A DNA stretch of 58,729 nucleotides from a virus. The translations under genes and the position numbers were made by a program. Under the pieces are notes generated by a model. It did not search any database, had not been told where the DNA came from, and was given only the letters and a program-made list of their open reading frames with translations. Below are positions 1 to 8,355 of the stretch, piece by piece (position 1 is the stretch's first letter; every line of letters begins with the position of its first letter). The stretch is from the IMG/VR virus record IMGVR_UViG_3300036719_005236, positions 1 through 58,729 of that record; one strand, written 5' to 3'.

Positions 1-1
1 T

Positions 2-727
2 ATTTTAACAAAATTTGAAGATACTGAAACAGATTATGATATGGATATGGACATGAGTATGGACAATTCATCTGAATCTGATTTTGATTTTGATATGGAT
101 TCTGAGGAGACTGTTGATTCTGAAATGGGTGAAGGTATGTATGGTTCATTTGGTAATATTAGAAGAAAAGATTACAAAGGTGATGAATACTATGACGAAA
201 AAGGCAGACAGGCTAAAAGTGCTGATATCTATGGTATAGCTGGAGATGATTTTGATACTGAAGAATTTGATACTTTTCAGCAATTATATGACAAATATGG
301 TGACAAACAATCTTGGTTTAATAAAACAGATGGTGAAAAAATGTTTAACAAATATAGAGAAAGGACAGGTAAACCATTTAAGGTAAAAACAAGAAAGATG
401 GACGGTGAAATGGGTGAAACCGAGTCGAAGGTTTCATCAATCATGGATTCAATCTTTGCTGAGTCAAAAGTTGATAAAGTATTATCAAGTTATTTTGTTT
501 TATCTGAATCTGAAATTGAAAAATCTGAAAAACAAAAGTCAAAAGTTGATTCAAAAATGTTAAAGGTAAAAAAGTTGTCTGAAACAATTGAACAAGAATT
601 GGCTGCTGAGTTTATTATCAAAGAAAACTCTGAATTAAAACTTCTGGGTAAAACTAATAAAAACAACTTAGTTTTCGAAAGCAACGGTGAACAATTCAGA
701 ATTTCACCAAAAGGAGAATTACTATGA
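2..727 (+). CDS. acidic hypothetical protein, 5'-partial (prohead-core-like)
   Basis: The frame is open from the window edge, and the 13 codons before the first ATG (position 41) look coding, so the gene probably starts outside the window. ATG 41 would give 228 residues. The N-terminal part is very rich in Asp, Met and Ser. A middle part around residues 40-115 is mixed and possibly folded. The C-terminal 90 residues are Lys/Glu-rich and probably helical. The peptide IMDSIFAES (about residues 134-142 from ATG 41) resembles MMDSIFQES in the scaffold protein at 9412. Its position ahead of terminase and its composition suggest a head-core or assembly protein, but I do not recognise a family. It overlaps the next gene by ATGA. 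Confidence 0.6.
   Translation: MLTKFEDTETDYDMDMDMSMDNSSESDFDFDMDSEETVDSEMGEGMYGSFGNIRRKDYKGDEYYDEKGRQAKSADIYGIAGDDFDTEEFDTFQQLYDKYGDKQSWFNKTDGEKMFNKYRERTGKPFKVKTRKMDGEMGETESKVSSIMDSIFAESKVDKVLSSYFVLSESEIEKSEKQKSKVDSKMLKVKKLSETIEQELAAEFIIKENSELKLLGKTNKNNLVFESNGEQFRISPKGELL
711..716 (+). promoter_or_regulatory. Shine-Dalgarno sequence AAGGAG
   Basis: AAGGAG lies 7 bases before the ATG at 724. It supports that start and stands out because nearly every other gene here lacks such a site. It falls inside the end of the preceding reading frame, so it may serve reinitiation in this overlapping pair. Confidence 0.6.
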
Positions 728-1119
728 TTCTAATCTATGTGAACGGACTTGGTCCTAACTATAGAGGGGATAATATGTATGAATTCATTTTTGGAAAAGA
801 ATTAGATGTATGGGGTGAAGGTTGGGATTCAAAACCATCAAGTGGATATCCTGAACCACCTGAACTCCAATACATTTCCAAAGTTGGAACTTTGAAGAAT
901 ACAAGTTTGGAATTAGAACTTGTTCAAAAATCTGACTTCATGGGAATGACAGACGCGATGGAAGATATAATCGCGTTAGCCTGGGAAACCGATGAAAGTT
1001 GTGAAAATCAAACTCGTCTTGTTTTCCGTTTCGGAGATTCCGAACAAAAAGTTAAAGATAAATTGTACGAAAGGGACCTAATTTTAGAATTTGATAAAGA
1101 AGTTGTTTATGAAAACTAA
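724..1119 (+). CDS. hypothetical protein, 131 aa
   Basis: A small acidic protein with no motif I recognise. The N-terminal half is rich in Gly, Pro and aromatic residues (NGLGPNYRG, then WGEGWDSKPSSGYPEPPEL). The C-terminal half looks like an alternating strand/helix fold (residues 60-125), so it is probably a compact globular protein. The start is well supported by AAGGAG 7 bases upstream and by the ATGA overlap with the previous stop. It sits in a chain of overlapping genes leading to terminase, so an assembly or structural role is possible but unproven. Confidence 0.6.
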   Translation: MILIYVNGLGPNYRGDNMYEFIFGKELDVWGEGWDSKPSSGYPEPPELQYISKVGTLKNTSLELELVQKSDFMGMTDAMEDIIALAWETDESCENQTRLVFRFGDSEQKVKDKLYERDLILEFDKEVVYEN

Positions 1120-1951
1120 AAAAGAAACAAAAGAAGTAGTTCAAGTGTCTCAAGCAGACACTGTTACCATCAATAAATTAAAGACTGAGAAGAAACCTTT
1201 CGAAGTTTATGAAGATGAGGATGAAACTATAGTAAAAGACCCTTTCGAATTAGGTTCAACACAAGACAAAAGACAAGTTGGTGCTAGTAGTTATGGTGAC
1301 AATCCAACTGTGGACAAAGAATTAGACGCTGACGATGAAGATGGTATGGGTATGATGGAAGGTGAAATGGATGAAAAATTCGAGTCCAAATCACAACAAA
1401 AATACTTCTTTGCAAAATGTGGCGATGGAAAAACTCCTGAACAAAAAAAGTGGTGTAAGATGGCTGATGAATTTGCAAGTAAAACAAAAAACTTCAAAAA
1501 ATTACCTGAAAAAGTTACTGAAAGAAAAACAAGTCAACAAGTTTTAGAAGAATCTCTTGAGAAGATGATTCTAAAACATGTCCAACCAAGAATGACAAAA
1601 AAAGAATTGATTCAAACTTTATCAGAAAGTGGAATCATCAGAAAAACTATTCATAAGATGCCAACTGAGAAAATGGTTGGAGATAAAAAATTGGACAAGC
1701 CTGTCGGGAAGATGTATACTTTAACAAAAAAGGAAGCTATGGAATCTACTACAACAGCACCAACAAGAACAAAACCCACTACTAAACCAGGTGTAAAACC
1801 TGGTACTAGTGACCCCTTCAAACAACCTAAACACCAACCCAAACCTAAGGCTGGTAAAAATATGGTTGATTCCAATCCAAAATCAGAAGTCGTAAAAATT
1901 CCAGATTACCTTACTTTTGACCAACTTAAAATTAATTTCAAAGACAAGTAA
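1109..1951 (+). CDS. hypothetical phage protein with SKSQQKYFF motif, 280 aa
   Basis: I chose ATG 1109 over an in-frame TTG at 1091; it overlaps the previous gene by 11 bases. The N-terminal third is acidic with a Gly/Met-rich stretch. At about residues 92-130 is SKSQQKYFFAKCGDGKTPEQ followed by a Lys-rich helix. Short SKxQQKFF motifs recur in phage proteins of unknown role. The C-terminal part is low-complexity (Thr, Pro, Lys; residues 205-260) and ends in a small ordered segment. The stop codon overlaps the next start (TAATG). It is probably a head-assembly or neck-associated accessory protein, but nothing in the sequence fixes its function. Confidence 0.55.
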   Translation: MKTKKETKEVVQVSQADTVTINKLKTEKKPFEVYEDEDETIVKDPFELGSTQDKRQVGASSYGDNPTVDKELDADDEDGMGMMEGEMDEKFESKSQQKYFFAKCGDGKTPEQKKWCKMADEFASKTKNFKKLPEKVTERKTSQQVLEESLEKMILKHVQPRMTKKELIQTLSESGIIRKTIHKMPTEKMVGDKKLDKPVGKMYTLTKKEAMESTTTAPTRTKPTTKPGVKPGTSDPFKQPKHQPKPKAGKNMVDSNPKSEVVKIPDYLTFDQLKINFKDK

Positions 1952-3249
1952 TGAAAAAATTTATCAAAGAAGCGGACCCAAAGGACAGGTCGGAATTTGA
2001 AAAATCGACTAAGGGAATGTCTGGTGACATTAAAAGTAAAATGGAACGTGGTGAAACTCCTCTTTCCAAAAGTCCTGCTTTTCCTGACATCAAATCTCCT
2101 GAGGTTCCTGTTTCATTTGAAGAAAAAATTGCATCTAAAAGATTCAATGACGTAGTTGAAAAAGTAAAAAGATATACAGGTCAAGAAGACGTAAGAAGTC
2201 AGAATGCTTTGATGGGTTTACAGATGGCCATGATGGGTGCTGTAAGAGATGTTATAGGGATTCAGACTAGGAATAAAGAATATTTAGAAAATTTAGCAGT
2301 AGATTTGGTAAGAAAAGAAATGGGTGTAAGACCTGACCAAGTCAATTATGATGCTAAGTTGGTGATGCCAGGACAAATTGATATGGCAGGTTTTTCCAAA
2401 CAAGGTGAAGAACCTGAACAAGAAGACTTGGAACAAAATTTTGGTCAACAAGAAGAAGATATTGAAGATTTCATGACTGCGTTCGAAAGATTCGATATTG
2501 AAAAGGCAAAGAGAAGATTTATCAACGCACTAATTCAAGGTTCATCCAAAAAAGGTCACTACATGTTCGAATTGGTAAGAGATGAACTAGACCGAATTGA
2601 TGAAAATCTTCTAAATCTTTATGGAGTTTTAATGTCTGTAAACGATTTGATGTATTGGGTATTACCTGACCAAGCGTTTGACATGATGATGAATCAAGGT
2701 GGTATTGCTGGAAAAGAAGAGGTTGACATTGAAACTGACCCTCCAACAGTAAAAGCTCGTGGAGTATTTTTTCCTGTATTAGTCCACGAATTAATTAAAG
2801 GAACCATGGAAATTTTGGGAACTCAGGGTTTACCTGATGACCCTAAACAAGCCGAAATGGTAATGGCATCAACCGATACTTTGGCAAATGAAATTTGGGA
2901 TTTGAGACTTGGTCCAGTCCTGTGGGAAAAGTTTATTGAGGCTTATCCTGAACGTTTGTTTGACGAAGATAAACGATGGATACAAAACTATCTATTTGCT
3001 CGTTTCTCAGCACTTTCTTCTGAAGAATTTTTCAAGTTGGCAAAAGCAATCCTAAAGGGAGATGTAAATGCTACCAAAATTCTTGACAGAATGATTGATG
3101 AAATTGTACAACATTTGAATCAAGTTCACGACGATGAAGATTATTCAGATGATGATGAGGATACAACCGAACCTTCATCCGATGATGACGACGACAATTT
3201 GGATGACTTGGACGACTTTTTGGGTAGTTTAGGTATCAGTAGAAGCTGA
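1951..3249 (+). CDS. hypothetical protein upstream of terminase, 432 aa
   Basis: A mostly helical, charged protein. Residues 1-50 are polar and disordered-looking, residues 50-100 form a likely helix, and residues 170-380 look like an ordered helical domain with many aromatic residues. The last 45 residues are almost entirely Asp, Glu and Ser. It lies 10 bases ahead of the large terminase, where T4 has its small terminase gp16, but it is far longer than gp16 and shows no helix-turn-helix I can see. It could be a terminase partner or a virion protein. The acidic tail might mimic DNA or contact basic partners; that is inference. Confidence 0.5.
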   Translation: MKKFIKEADPKDRSEFEKSTKGMSGDIKSKMERGETPLSKSPAFPDIKSPEVPVSFEEKIASKRFNDVVEKVKRYTGQEDVRSQNALMGLQMAMMGAVRDVIGIQTRNKEYLENLAVDLVRKEMGVRPDQVNYDAKLVMPGQIDMAGFSKQGEEPEQEDLEQNFGQQEEDIEDFMTAFERFDIEKAKRRFINALIQGSSKKGHYMFELVRDELDRIDENLLNLYGVLMSVNDLMYWVLPDQAFDMMMNQGGIAGKEEVDIETDPPTVKARGVFFPVLVHELIKGTMEILGTQGLPDDPKQAEMVMASTDTLANEIWDLRLGPVLWEKFIEAYPERLFDEDKRWIQNYLFARFSALSSEEFFKLAKAILKGDVNATKILDRMIDEIVQHLNQVHDDEDYSDDDEDTTEPSSDDDDDNLDDLDDFLGSLGISRS

Positions 3250-3259
3250 ACTTAACTAT

Positions 3260-5029
3260 ATGGGTCTTTCCCGTGAACAATTATTATTAGAATACACGAA
3301 GTGCATGCAGAATACTCCGTATGCGCTTCGAACTTATTTGCAGACATACGACAATACCCAATCGAGGTATGTTCCGTTAGAACTATTCCCTGACCAAGTT
3401 AGGTTAGTAGAAGATTACGATAGTTTTAATGAAAATATTGCCCTGAAATACCGACAAGCGGGTGTATCAACGGTTACCGCAGCATGGGCAAGTAAGAAAC
3501 TTGTATTCGCTAGAAAAAACAAACCAGAAAAGGTTTTGATTATTGCCAATAAATTGGATACCTCTGTAGAATTTGCCAACAAAATCAGGGAATTTACAGA
3601 CCAATGGCCTTCGTGGGTTGGAGTGACTTTTTCCAACGACAAAAATGCTGCAAAACACTACAAACTCACAAACGGATGTGAGGTTAAGGCAGTTGCAACA
3701 TCTAAAGACGCATTACGTGGATATACCCCCACGATTCTTATATTTGATGAAGCGGCGTTTATTGACGCGGACAGTGATTTCTGGGCGGCTTGTATGGCGT
3801 CACTATCCACAGGTGGTAAAGTGATTGTTATATCCACACCAAACGGATATGACCCCATCTATTACGAAATCTATGAACAGGCAAATCGTGGAATGAACGA
3901 TTTTAAGATTACTGAGATGTATTGGTATCGAGACCCAAGATATACTAAAGATTTATACTTGGTAAAAACTGATGATATTGTTCATTATTTTCTAAACAGA
4001 GAGGAATATAAAAATGAAAAAATTTTAGATTACTCTGACGTAAACCCATTTGAAAGAAATTTTGCTGAGTTGGTAGATTTGTTCAAACAAGGTTGGAAAC
4101 CATCCTCATCTTGGTTTGAGGCGATGGTGAAAAAACTCAAGTACGACAAAAGAAAAGTTGCTCAAGAATTGGAATGTAATTTCCTCGGTTCAGGTGACAA
4201 CGTTTTTGACTCAAATATGTTGAAGAGTATTACAGACAATATGGTTCAAGAACCCCCCACCAAAATGATGAGTGGTGGTTTGTGGATTTGGAAGGAACCA
4301 GAACTTGGTCACAAATATATTATGGGTGTTGACGTTTCTCGTGGAGATTCTGAGGACTTTTCCACATTTCAAATTTATGATTTTGACGACAGGGAACAAG
4401 TTGCCGAATATCTAGGTAAAGTTCCACCTGATGTTTTAGCTGAAATTGCTTATAAATGGGGGAATATGTATAAAGCCTTTATTGTTGTGGATATCACTGG
4501 TGGGATGGGGGTATCGACTTCGAGGAAATTACAAGAACTTGGTTATAAAGATTTGTATGTCGATGGAGTAGAGTTTGGTAATAAATGGAAATATGACCCA
4601 AAAATGGATTTGAAGATTCCGGGTATTAACTTTAACTCAAAACGTGTTCAAATAATTGCATCTTTTGAAGAAGGGTTAAGACATGGATTAAAAATTAGGT
4701 CTTCACGATTATTGAACGAGATGAATACGTTTGTTTACATCAATGGTAGGCCAGACCACATGAAGGGGCAACATGATGATTTGATTATGTCCTTGGCAAT
4801 GGCTGTGTATGTTTCTGACTCATCGTTTTCCCAATTGACAAAGGTATCTGAGCAGGCTAAAACTATGTTGGAATCATGGACGGTTCAATCATATGAAAAA
4901 CCACAAGAAACGTACTTCAACCCATCTATTTCGAATAATAACTTCAAAAGGAATGTTGCATATCAAAATGAACCTAGCAAAAGCGATTATGAAAAGTATT
5001 TATGGTTATTCGGCGGTGGCAAGCGTTGA
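3260..5029 (+). CDS. 17: terminase large subunit (T4 gp17-like)
   Basis: The ATPase-nuclease motor that packages DNA into proheads and cuts concatemers. The N-terminal ATPase has a variant Walker A, RQAGVST (residues 65-71), Walker B ILIFDE ending in Asp163-Glu164, and the coupling motif STPNG (192-196). The C-terminal RNase H-like nuclease shows the expected acidic residues: Asp358 in MGVDVSRGD, Asp411 in VVDITGG, and Asp506-Asp507 in GQHDD. At 589 residues it has the usual T4-type length. It is followed directly by the portal gene. In T4, sheath (gp18) and tube (gp19) genes lie between gp17 and gp20, and they are absent here. Confidence 0.96.
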   Translation: MGLSREQLLLEYTKCMQNTPYALRTYLQTYDNTQSRYVPLELFPDQVRLVEDYDSFNENIALKYRQAGVSTVTAAWASKKLVFARKNKPEKVLIIANKLDTSVEFANKIREFTDQWPSWVGVTFSNDKNAAKHYKLTNGCEVKAVATSKDALRGYTPTILIFDEAAFIDADSDFWAACMASLSTGGKVIVISTPNGYDPIYYEIYEQANRGMNDFKITEMYWYRDPRYTKDLYLVKTDDIVHYFLNREEYKNEKILDYSDVNPFERNFAELVDLFKQGWKPSSSWFEAMVKKLKYDKRKVAQELECNFLGSGDNVFDSNMLKSITDNMVQEPPTKMMSGGLWIWKEPELGHKYIMGVDVSRGDSEDFSTFQIYDFDDREQVAEYLGKVPPDVLAEIAYKWGNMYKAFIVVDITGGMGVSTSRKLQELGYKDLYVDGVEFGNKWKYDPKMDLKIPGINFNSKRVQIIASFEEGLRHGLKIRSSRLLNEMNTFVYINGRPDHMKGQHDDLIMSLAMAVYVSDSSFSQLTKVSEQAKTMLESWTVQSYEKPQETYFNPSISNNNFKRNVAYQNEPSKSDYEKYLWLFGGGKR

Positions 5030-5057
5030 TAAAATATTGGCATGATGTAATTTTTGT

Positions 5058-6866
5058 ATGATGGCAGAAAATGAAAAAAATTTAACAGTTTGGCAGAGGT
5101 TATCCCAAACTTTCGGACCCAATTCTTTATTGGGTCAAGATATTCCTACGTATCAATACGACAAAAAAGTTTTATTGAGAACTACGGACAAAGACGAATA
5201 CGAAAAACAAAAATTACAAGCTCGTCAAACTTACTATTTGTCTCAACAATGGGCAAAAATTGAGAATAATTTATACTCTCAAGCAATTTATTATGAACCA
5301 ACAAGATTGGCTTCATATTACGACTACGAATCAATGGAATACACTCCCGAGATTTCTGCCGCTTTGGATACCTATGCTGAAGAATCTACCACAGTGGATG
5401 AGAATGGACACATGTTACAAATCTATTCTGACTCACCACGTATCAAATCTATTTTGGGTGATTTATTTAACAATGCTTTGGATATCAACACCAACCTTCC
5501 CATGTGGACAAGAAACACTTCGAAATATGGTGATAACTTTGTTTTCTTAAAATTAGACCCAGTCAAGGGTGTTGTTGGTTGTTTACAACTACCAAACATC
5601 GAAATTGAAAGAATTGAAGTAGGTATGAGAGGACGAGCAACTTCAGGGTTGGGTGGTGCTCCTACAACAACAGATGCTAGAAGTTTAACTTTTACGTGGA
5701 AAAACAAAAACTTAGAATTTAATAGTTGGGAGATTGCTCACTTTAGATTGTTGGGTGACGATAGAAAATTACCTTATGGTACTTCCATGTTGGAAAAAGC
5801 TAGAAGAATTTGGAAACAACTGGTTCTTTCGGAAGACGCTATGTTGGTTTATCGTGTATCGAGAGCACCCGAGAGAAGAGTTTTCAAAGTTTACGTGGGT
5901 AATATGGAAGACCAAGACGTTCAACCATACCTACAAAGGTTTGCACAACAATTCAAAAAAGACTCTGTCGTAGACCCTCAAACAGGAAACGTAGATATGA
6001 GATTCAACCAAATGGCGGTTGACCAAGATTTCTTTATTCCAGTTAGAGACCCAGCAGCTCCAAATCCGATTGAAACCTTGGATGGCGCGAAAAACTTATC
6101 AGAAATCGCCGACATTGAGTACATTCAAAAGAAATTATTGACAGCACTGAGGATTCCAAAGGCGTTTTTGGGATTTGAAGAAGTTGTGGGAGATGGTAGA
6201 AACTTATCTCTACAAGACATCCGTTTTGCCCGTACAATCAATAGGATTCAAAAATCTATGATTGCCGAGTTAAATAAGATTGCAATTGTTCATTTGTTTT
6301 TATTGGGATTTGAAGACGAACTTGGTTCGTTCCAACTTAGTTTGACAAATCCATCGAAACAAGCTGATTTACTTACCATAGATGTTTGGAAAGAAAAAAT
6401 GTTATTGTATAAAGACGCCGTGACAGCGGTAGATGGTATTGCACCTGTTTCACAGACATGGGCTAAAAAACATATAATTGGTTTCTCAGATGAAGAAATC
6501 AAATTGGATTTACAACAACAAAGAATCGAAAAGGCGGTTGCAACTGAAATTCAAAATACTCCTAACGTGATTACCAAGACTGGTTTATTTGATAATATTG
6601 ATAAACTTTATGGAGGTTCTACAACCGGGGCAACGACGAGTAGTGATACGGGTATTGATGCTGGTTTGGGAGAATTACCCTCAGAAACTCCAATCGAGTC
6701 ACCCACGGAAGGAGCTCCCGCAGAAATTACACCTGAATCTACAAATAAACAAGACAAGGTCATTTACGATTCAGAAAACTTGGGGACAATTATGGAAATT
6801 GATTTGGATAAAGGAAGACGTTCTTTGGGTGAAATAGAAGAGCGTCTGTCTAAACTAATTAACTAA
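5058..6866 (+). CDS. 20: portal protein (T4 gp20-like)
   Basis: Forms the dodecameric portal at the head vertex through which terminase pumps DNA. The 602-residue length fits T4-type portals. Typical features are the region around residues 75-100 (RLASYYDYESM, then TPEISAALD) and the long helix near residues 375-405 (GRNLSLQDIRFARTINRIQ). The last 90 residues are low-complexity (Thr, Ser, Pro, Glu) before a short ordered end. It starts with two adjacent ATG codons (5058 and 5061), so the exact start is ambiguous by one residue. Its place between terminase and the protease/scaffold/capsid genes supports the call. Confidence 0.93.
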   Translation: MMAENEKNLTVWQRLSQTFGPNSLLGQDIPTYQYDKKVLLRTTDKDEYEKQKLQARQTYYLSQQWAKIENNLYSQAIYYEPTRLASYYDYESMEYTPEISAALDTYAEESTTVDENGHMLQIYSDSPRIKSILGDLFNNALDINTNLPMWTRNTSKYGDNFVFLKLDPVKGVVGCLQLPNIEIERIEVGMRGRATSGLGGAPTTTDARSLTFTWKNKNLEFNSWEIAHFRLLGDDRKLPYGTSMLEKARRIWKQLVLSEDAMLVYRVSRAPERRVFKVYVGNMEDQDVQPYLQRFAQQFKKDSVVDPQTGNVDMRFNQMAVDQDFFIPVRDPAAPNPIETLDGAKNLSEIADIEYIQKKLLTALRIPKAFLGFEEVVGDGRNLSLQDIRFARTINRIQKSMIAELNKIAIVHLFLLGFEDELGSFQLSLTNPSKQADLLTIDVWKEKMLLYKDAVTAVDGIAPVSQTWAKKHIIGFSDEEIKLDLQQQRIEKAVATEIQNTPNVITKTGLFDNIDKLYGGSTTGATTSSDTGIDAGLGELPSETPIESPTEGAPAEITPESTNKQDKVIYDSENLGTIMEIDLDKGRRSLGEIEERLSKLIN

Positions 6867-6868
6867 TA

Positions 6869-6876
6869 TATTTATA
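6869..6876 (+). promoter_or_regulatory. putative late promoter box TATTTATA
   Basis: TATTTATA ends 14 bases before the ATG at 6891. The same box at the same spacing precedes 8356 and, on the other strand, 19989. TATTTATA is the reverse complement of the T4 late promoter TATAAATA; with the encoded gp55-like factor it is a candidate late promoter. Confidence 0.5.
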
Positions 6877-6890
6877 GTAAAATATATCAA

Positions 6891-7592
6891 ATGAACTTCG
6901 GAGAAATTTTATCTAAAATTGAGTCAAAAATGGTATCGTCATACGTGAATGGTACTTTGAAAGAAGATACGCTAAACTTCAAAAAATTTGTTTTGGAGAA
7001 TAAAACAATTAGTTCTTTGACTCACCTATATACTGAACTTGATAAGAGTCAAGGTTTGGATAAAGAAACTGCTGAATTATTTATTTTTGAGTCTGTTAGA
7101 CAGATTGAAAAGTTCTTACCGAAGTTAGATTTGACAAAAGTTGCAAAATGGACTCAAAATGTTGTTTGTGAAAACCAATACAAATCAATTGACAATTTGG
7201 TATATACTCTTCCAACAACAATTTTAGAATCTGTAGAAAGTAGAAAAAATATTATTTCAACTTTGACTCAAAAACCGCAAGTAAAAGAATCAATTAATTT
7301 ACCTATTGAAACAATTTTCAATATTGCGGGAAAACAATTAGAAAATTATATTCAAAATTTAGATGAATCTTCAAAAAAAGATTTGTCAAAAGTTTTAATG
7401 ACTGAAGATACACAACTAACAGTAGAATTCGAAGACTTAAAAACTAAAACGGTAGATGCTTTGAGAAAGATTTCATCTGATGATGAACTAACTCAAAATA
7501 AATTGAACGAAACTATCGAACAAGTTTCACAAGACAACTATTCAAAGATTAATTACGTAAGATTATACAATTTATTCAATAATCTTAACTAA
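6891..7592 (+). CDS. hypothetical protein between portal and protease (possible core protein)
   Basis: A 233-residue, mostly helical, Lys/Glu/Asn-rich protein with no recognised family. In T4 the small prohead core proteins gp67 and gp68 lie between gp20 and gp21, so position suggests a core protein, but I see no sequence proof. It begins 14 bases after a TATTTATA box, without a Shine-Dalgarno sequence. Its 3' end overlaps the convergent bS21 gene by 4 bases, so the two transcripts must read into each other. Confidence 0.6.
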   Translation: MNFGEILSKIESKMVSSYVNGTLKEDTLNFKKFVLENKTISSLTHLYTELDKSQGLDKETAELFIFESVRQIEKFLPKLDLTKVAKWTQNVVCENQYKSIDNLVYTLPTTILESVESRKNIISTLTQKPQVKESINLPIETIFNIAGKQLENYIQNLDESSKKDLSKVLMTEDTQLTVEFEDLKTKTVDALRKISSDDELTQNKLNETIEQVSQDNYSKINYVRLYNLFNNLN

Positions 7593-7780
7593 TCTTTTTC
7601 ACTATCCTTTTTATTCTGAACGTACTTGGCTTTCAAAATTTGGGAACGATGTGAAACGCTCTTTTTTTGGAATTGTTGTCTTTTACGTAACTTGTCCAAT
7701 TGCTTGGTTTTAATAACTTTTCCCTTAAGAATTTTGAGGGCTTTTTCGATGTTTGACTTTTCGACTATTACGTGAAGCAT
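7589..7780 (-). CDS. rpsU: phage-encoded ribosomal protein bS21
   Basis: A 63-residue basic protein resembling bacterial small-subunit protein bS21, most like the short Bacteroidota form. It has the N-terminal MLHVIVEKSNIEKALK strand-helix, the basic helix LDKLRKRQQFQKKSVSHRSQ (29-48), and AKYVQNKKD near the end. Tyr53 falls where Bacteroidota bS21 has a Tyr close to the C-terminus. bS21 sits next to the 3' end of 16S rRNA and affects initiation. The gene is inverted within the head operon and has a TATTTATA box on its own strand 15 bases upstream, as the structural genes do. It could replace host bS21 on ribosomes late in infection (inference). The family call rests on pattern recognition and is fairly sure. 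Confidence 0.82.
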   Translation of the reverse strand: MLHVIVEKSNIEKALKILKGKVIKTKQLDKLRKRQQFQKKSVSHRSQILKAKYVQNKKDSEKD

Positions 7781-7795
7781 AGATTTGTTTATTGG

Positions 7796-7803
7796 TATAA
7801 ATA
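7796..7803 (-). promoter_or_regulatory. putative late promoter box for bS21 (TATTTATA on - strand)
   Basis: The + strand reads TATAAATA, so the - strand reads TATTTATA, ending 15 bases before the bS21 ATG. The spacing matches the boxes ahead of 6891 and 8356. Read the other way it would be a T4-style TATAAATA 84 bases before the + strand gene at 7888; the constant spacing favours the bS21 reading. Confidence 0.45.
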
Positions 7804-7887
7804 ACTTGTAAAAAAGAAAAAATTTGACGGAGTAACTTTTATACCTATTATTTTACTACAAATAAATTAGTAGTACTCAAATAACAC

Positions 7888-8328
7888 ATGAAAAAAGGAA
7901 AAACCTCTCGTATTGCAGGGTTTCCCGAAGCTAAAATTACTTACGGAACAGTAGACTCAAAAAATCTAAAATCAGTTTATCTAAATTTACAAAGTTGGGT
8001 CAATCCCAAAGATGAATATGAAAATTGGGACAGAATTGTTTCATATTTTTCTAAGACAATAAAAAATTCTGTCTACGAAGTTTTGGATAAAGAAATCTTT
8101 AAGGAAAACTATATAGTAGATTTAGATTTGAGAAGTAGTGGTATTGTCACAGGAAAAAAGAGTTTCATGAATTTAGAAATTACTTTTTTTACCAACCAAG
8201 AATTCGATTTCAAAGATGTAATCCTCAAAGAATCCCTAAGAAGAGTTACTCGAAATATATACATTGAGAATTTCAAGAAAAACAAATATTTTGATTTTAC
8301 AATCTCAAAAAAAGTAAAAGAAGCTTAA
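7888..8328 (+). CDS. hypothetical protein upstream of prohead protease, 146 aa
   Basis: A small mixed alpha/beta protein with a basic N-terminus (MKKGKTSRIAG) and basic C-terminus. Alternating hydrophobic stretches such as YIVDLDLRSSG and SFMNLEITFFT suggest a compact beta-containing fold. I do not recognise the family. It lies between the inverted bS21 gene and the protease gene in the head module, so it may be a structural or assembly protein. No TATTTATA box stands at the usual distance upstream; the 107-base gap before it holds A/T-rich sequence and the bS21 promoter box. Confidence 0.55.
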   Translation: MKKGKTSRIAGFPEAKITYGTVDSKNLKSVYLNLQSWVNPKDEYENWDRIVSYFSKTIKNSVYEVLDKEIFKENYIVDLDLRSSGIVTGKKSFMNLEITFFTNQEFDFKDVILKESLRRVTRNIYIENFKKNKYFDFTISKKVKEA

Positions 8329-8333
8329 AGGTA

Positions 8334-8341
8334 TATTTATT
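8334..8341 (+). promoter_or_regulatory. putative late promoter box TATTTATT
   Basis: TATTTATT ends 14 bases before the protease ATG at 8356, the same spacing as the box before 6891. It supports independent late transcription of the protease gene. Confidence 0.45.
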
Positions 8342-8355
8342 ACTAAAATATCTTT

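Noticed and set aside
7888-8328. TATAAATA at 7796-7803 as a T4-type late promoter for the + strand gene at 7888
   Set aside because: It would leave an 84-base leader, whereas the same bases read on the - strand sit 15 bases before bS21, matching the spacing of other boxes. Not excluded, but less likely.
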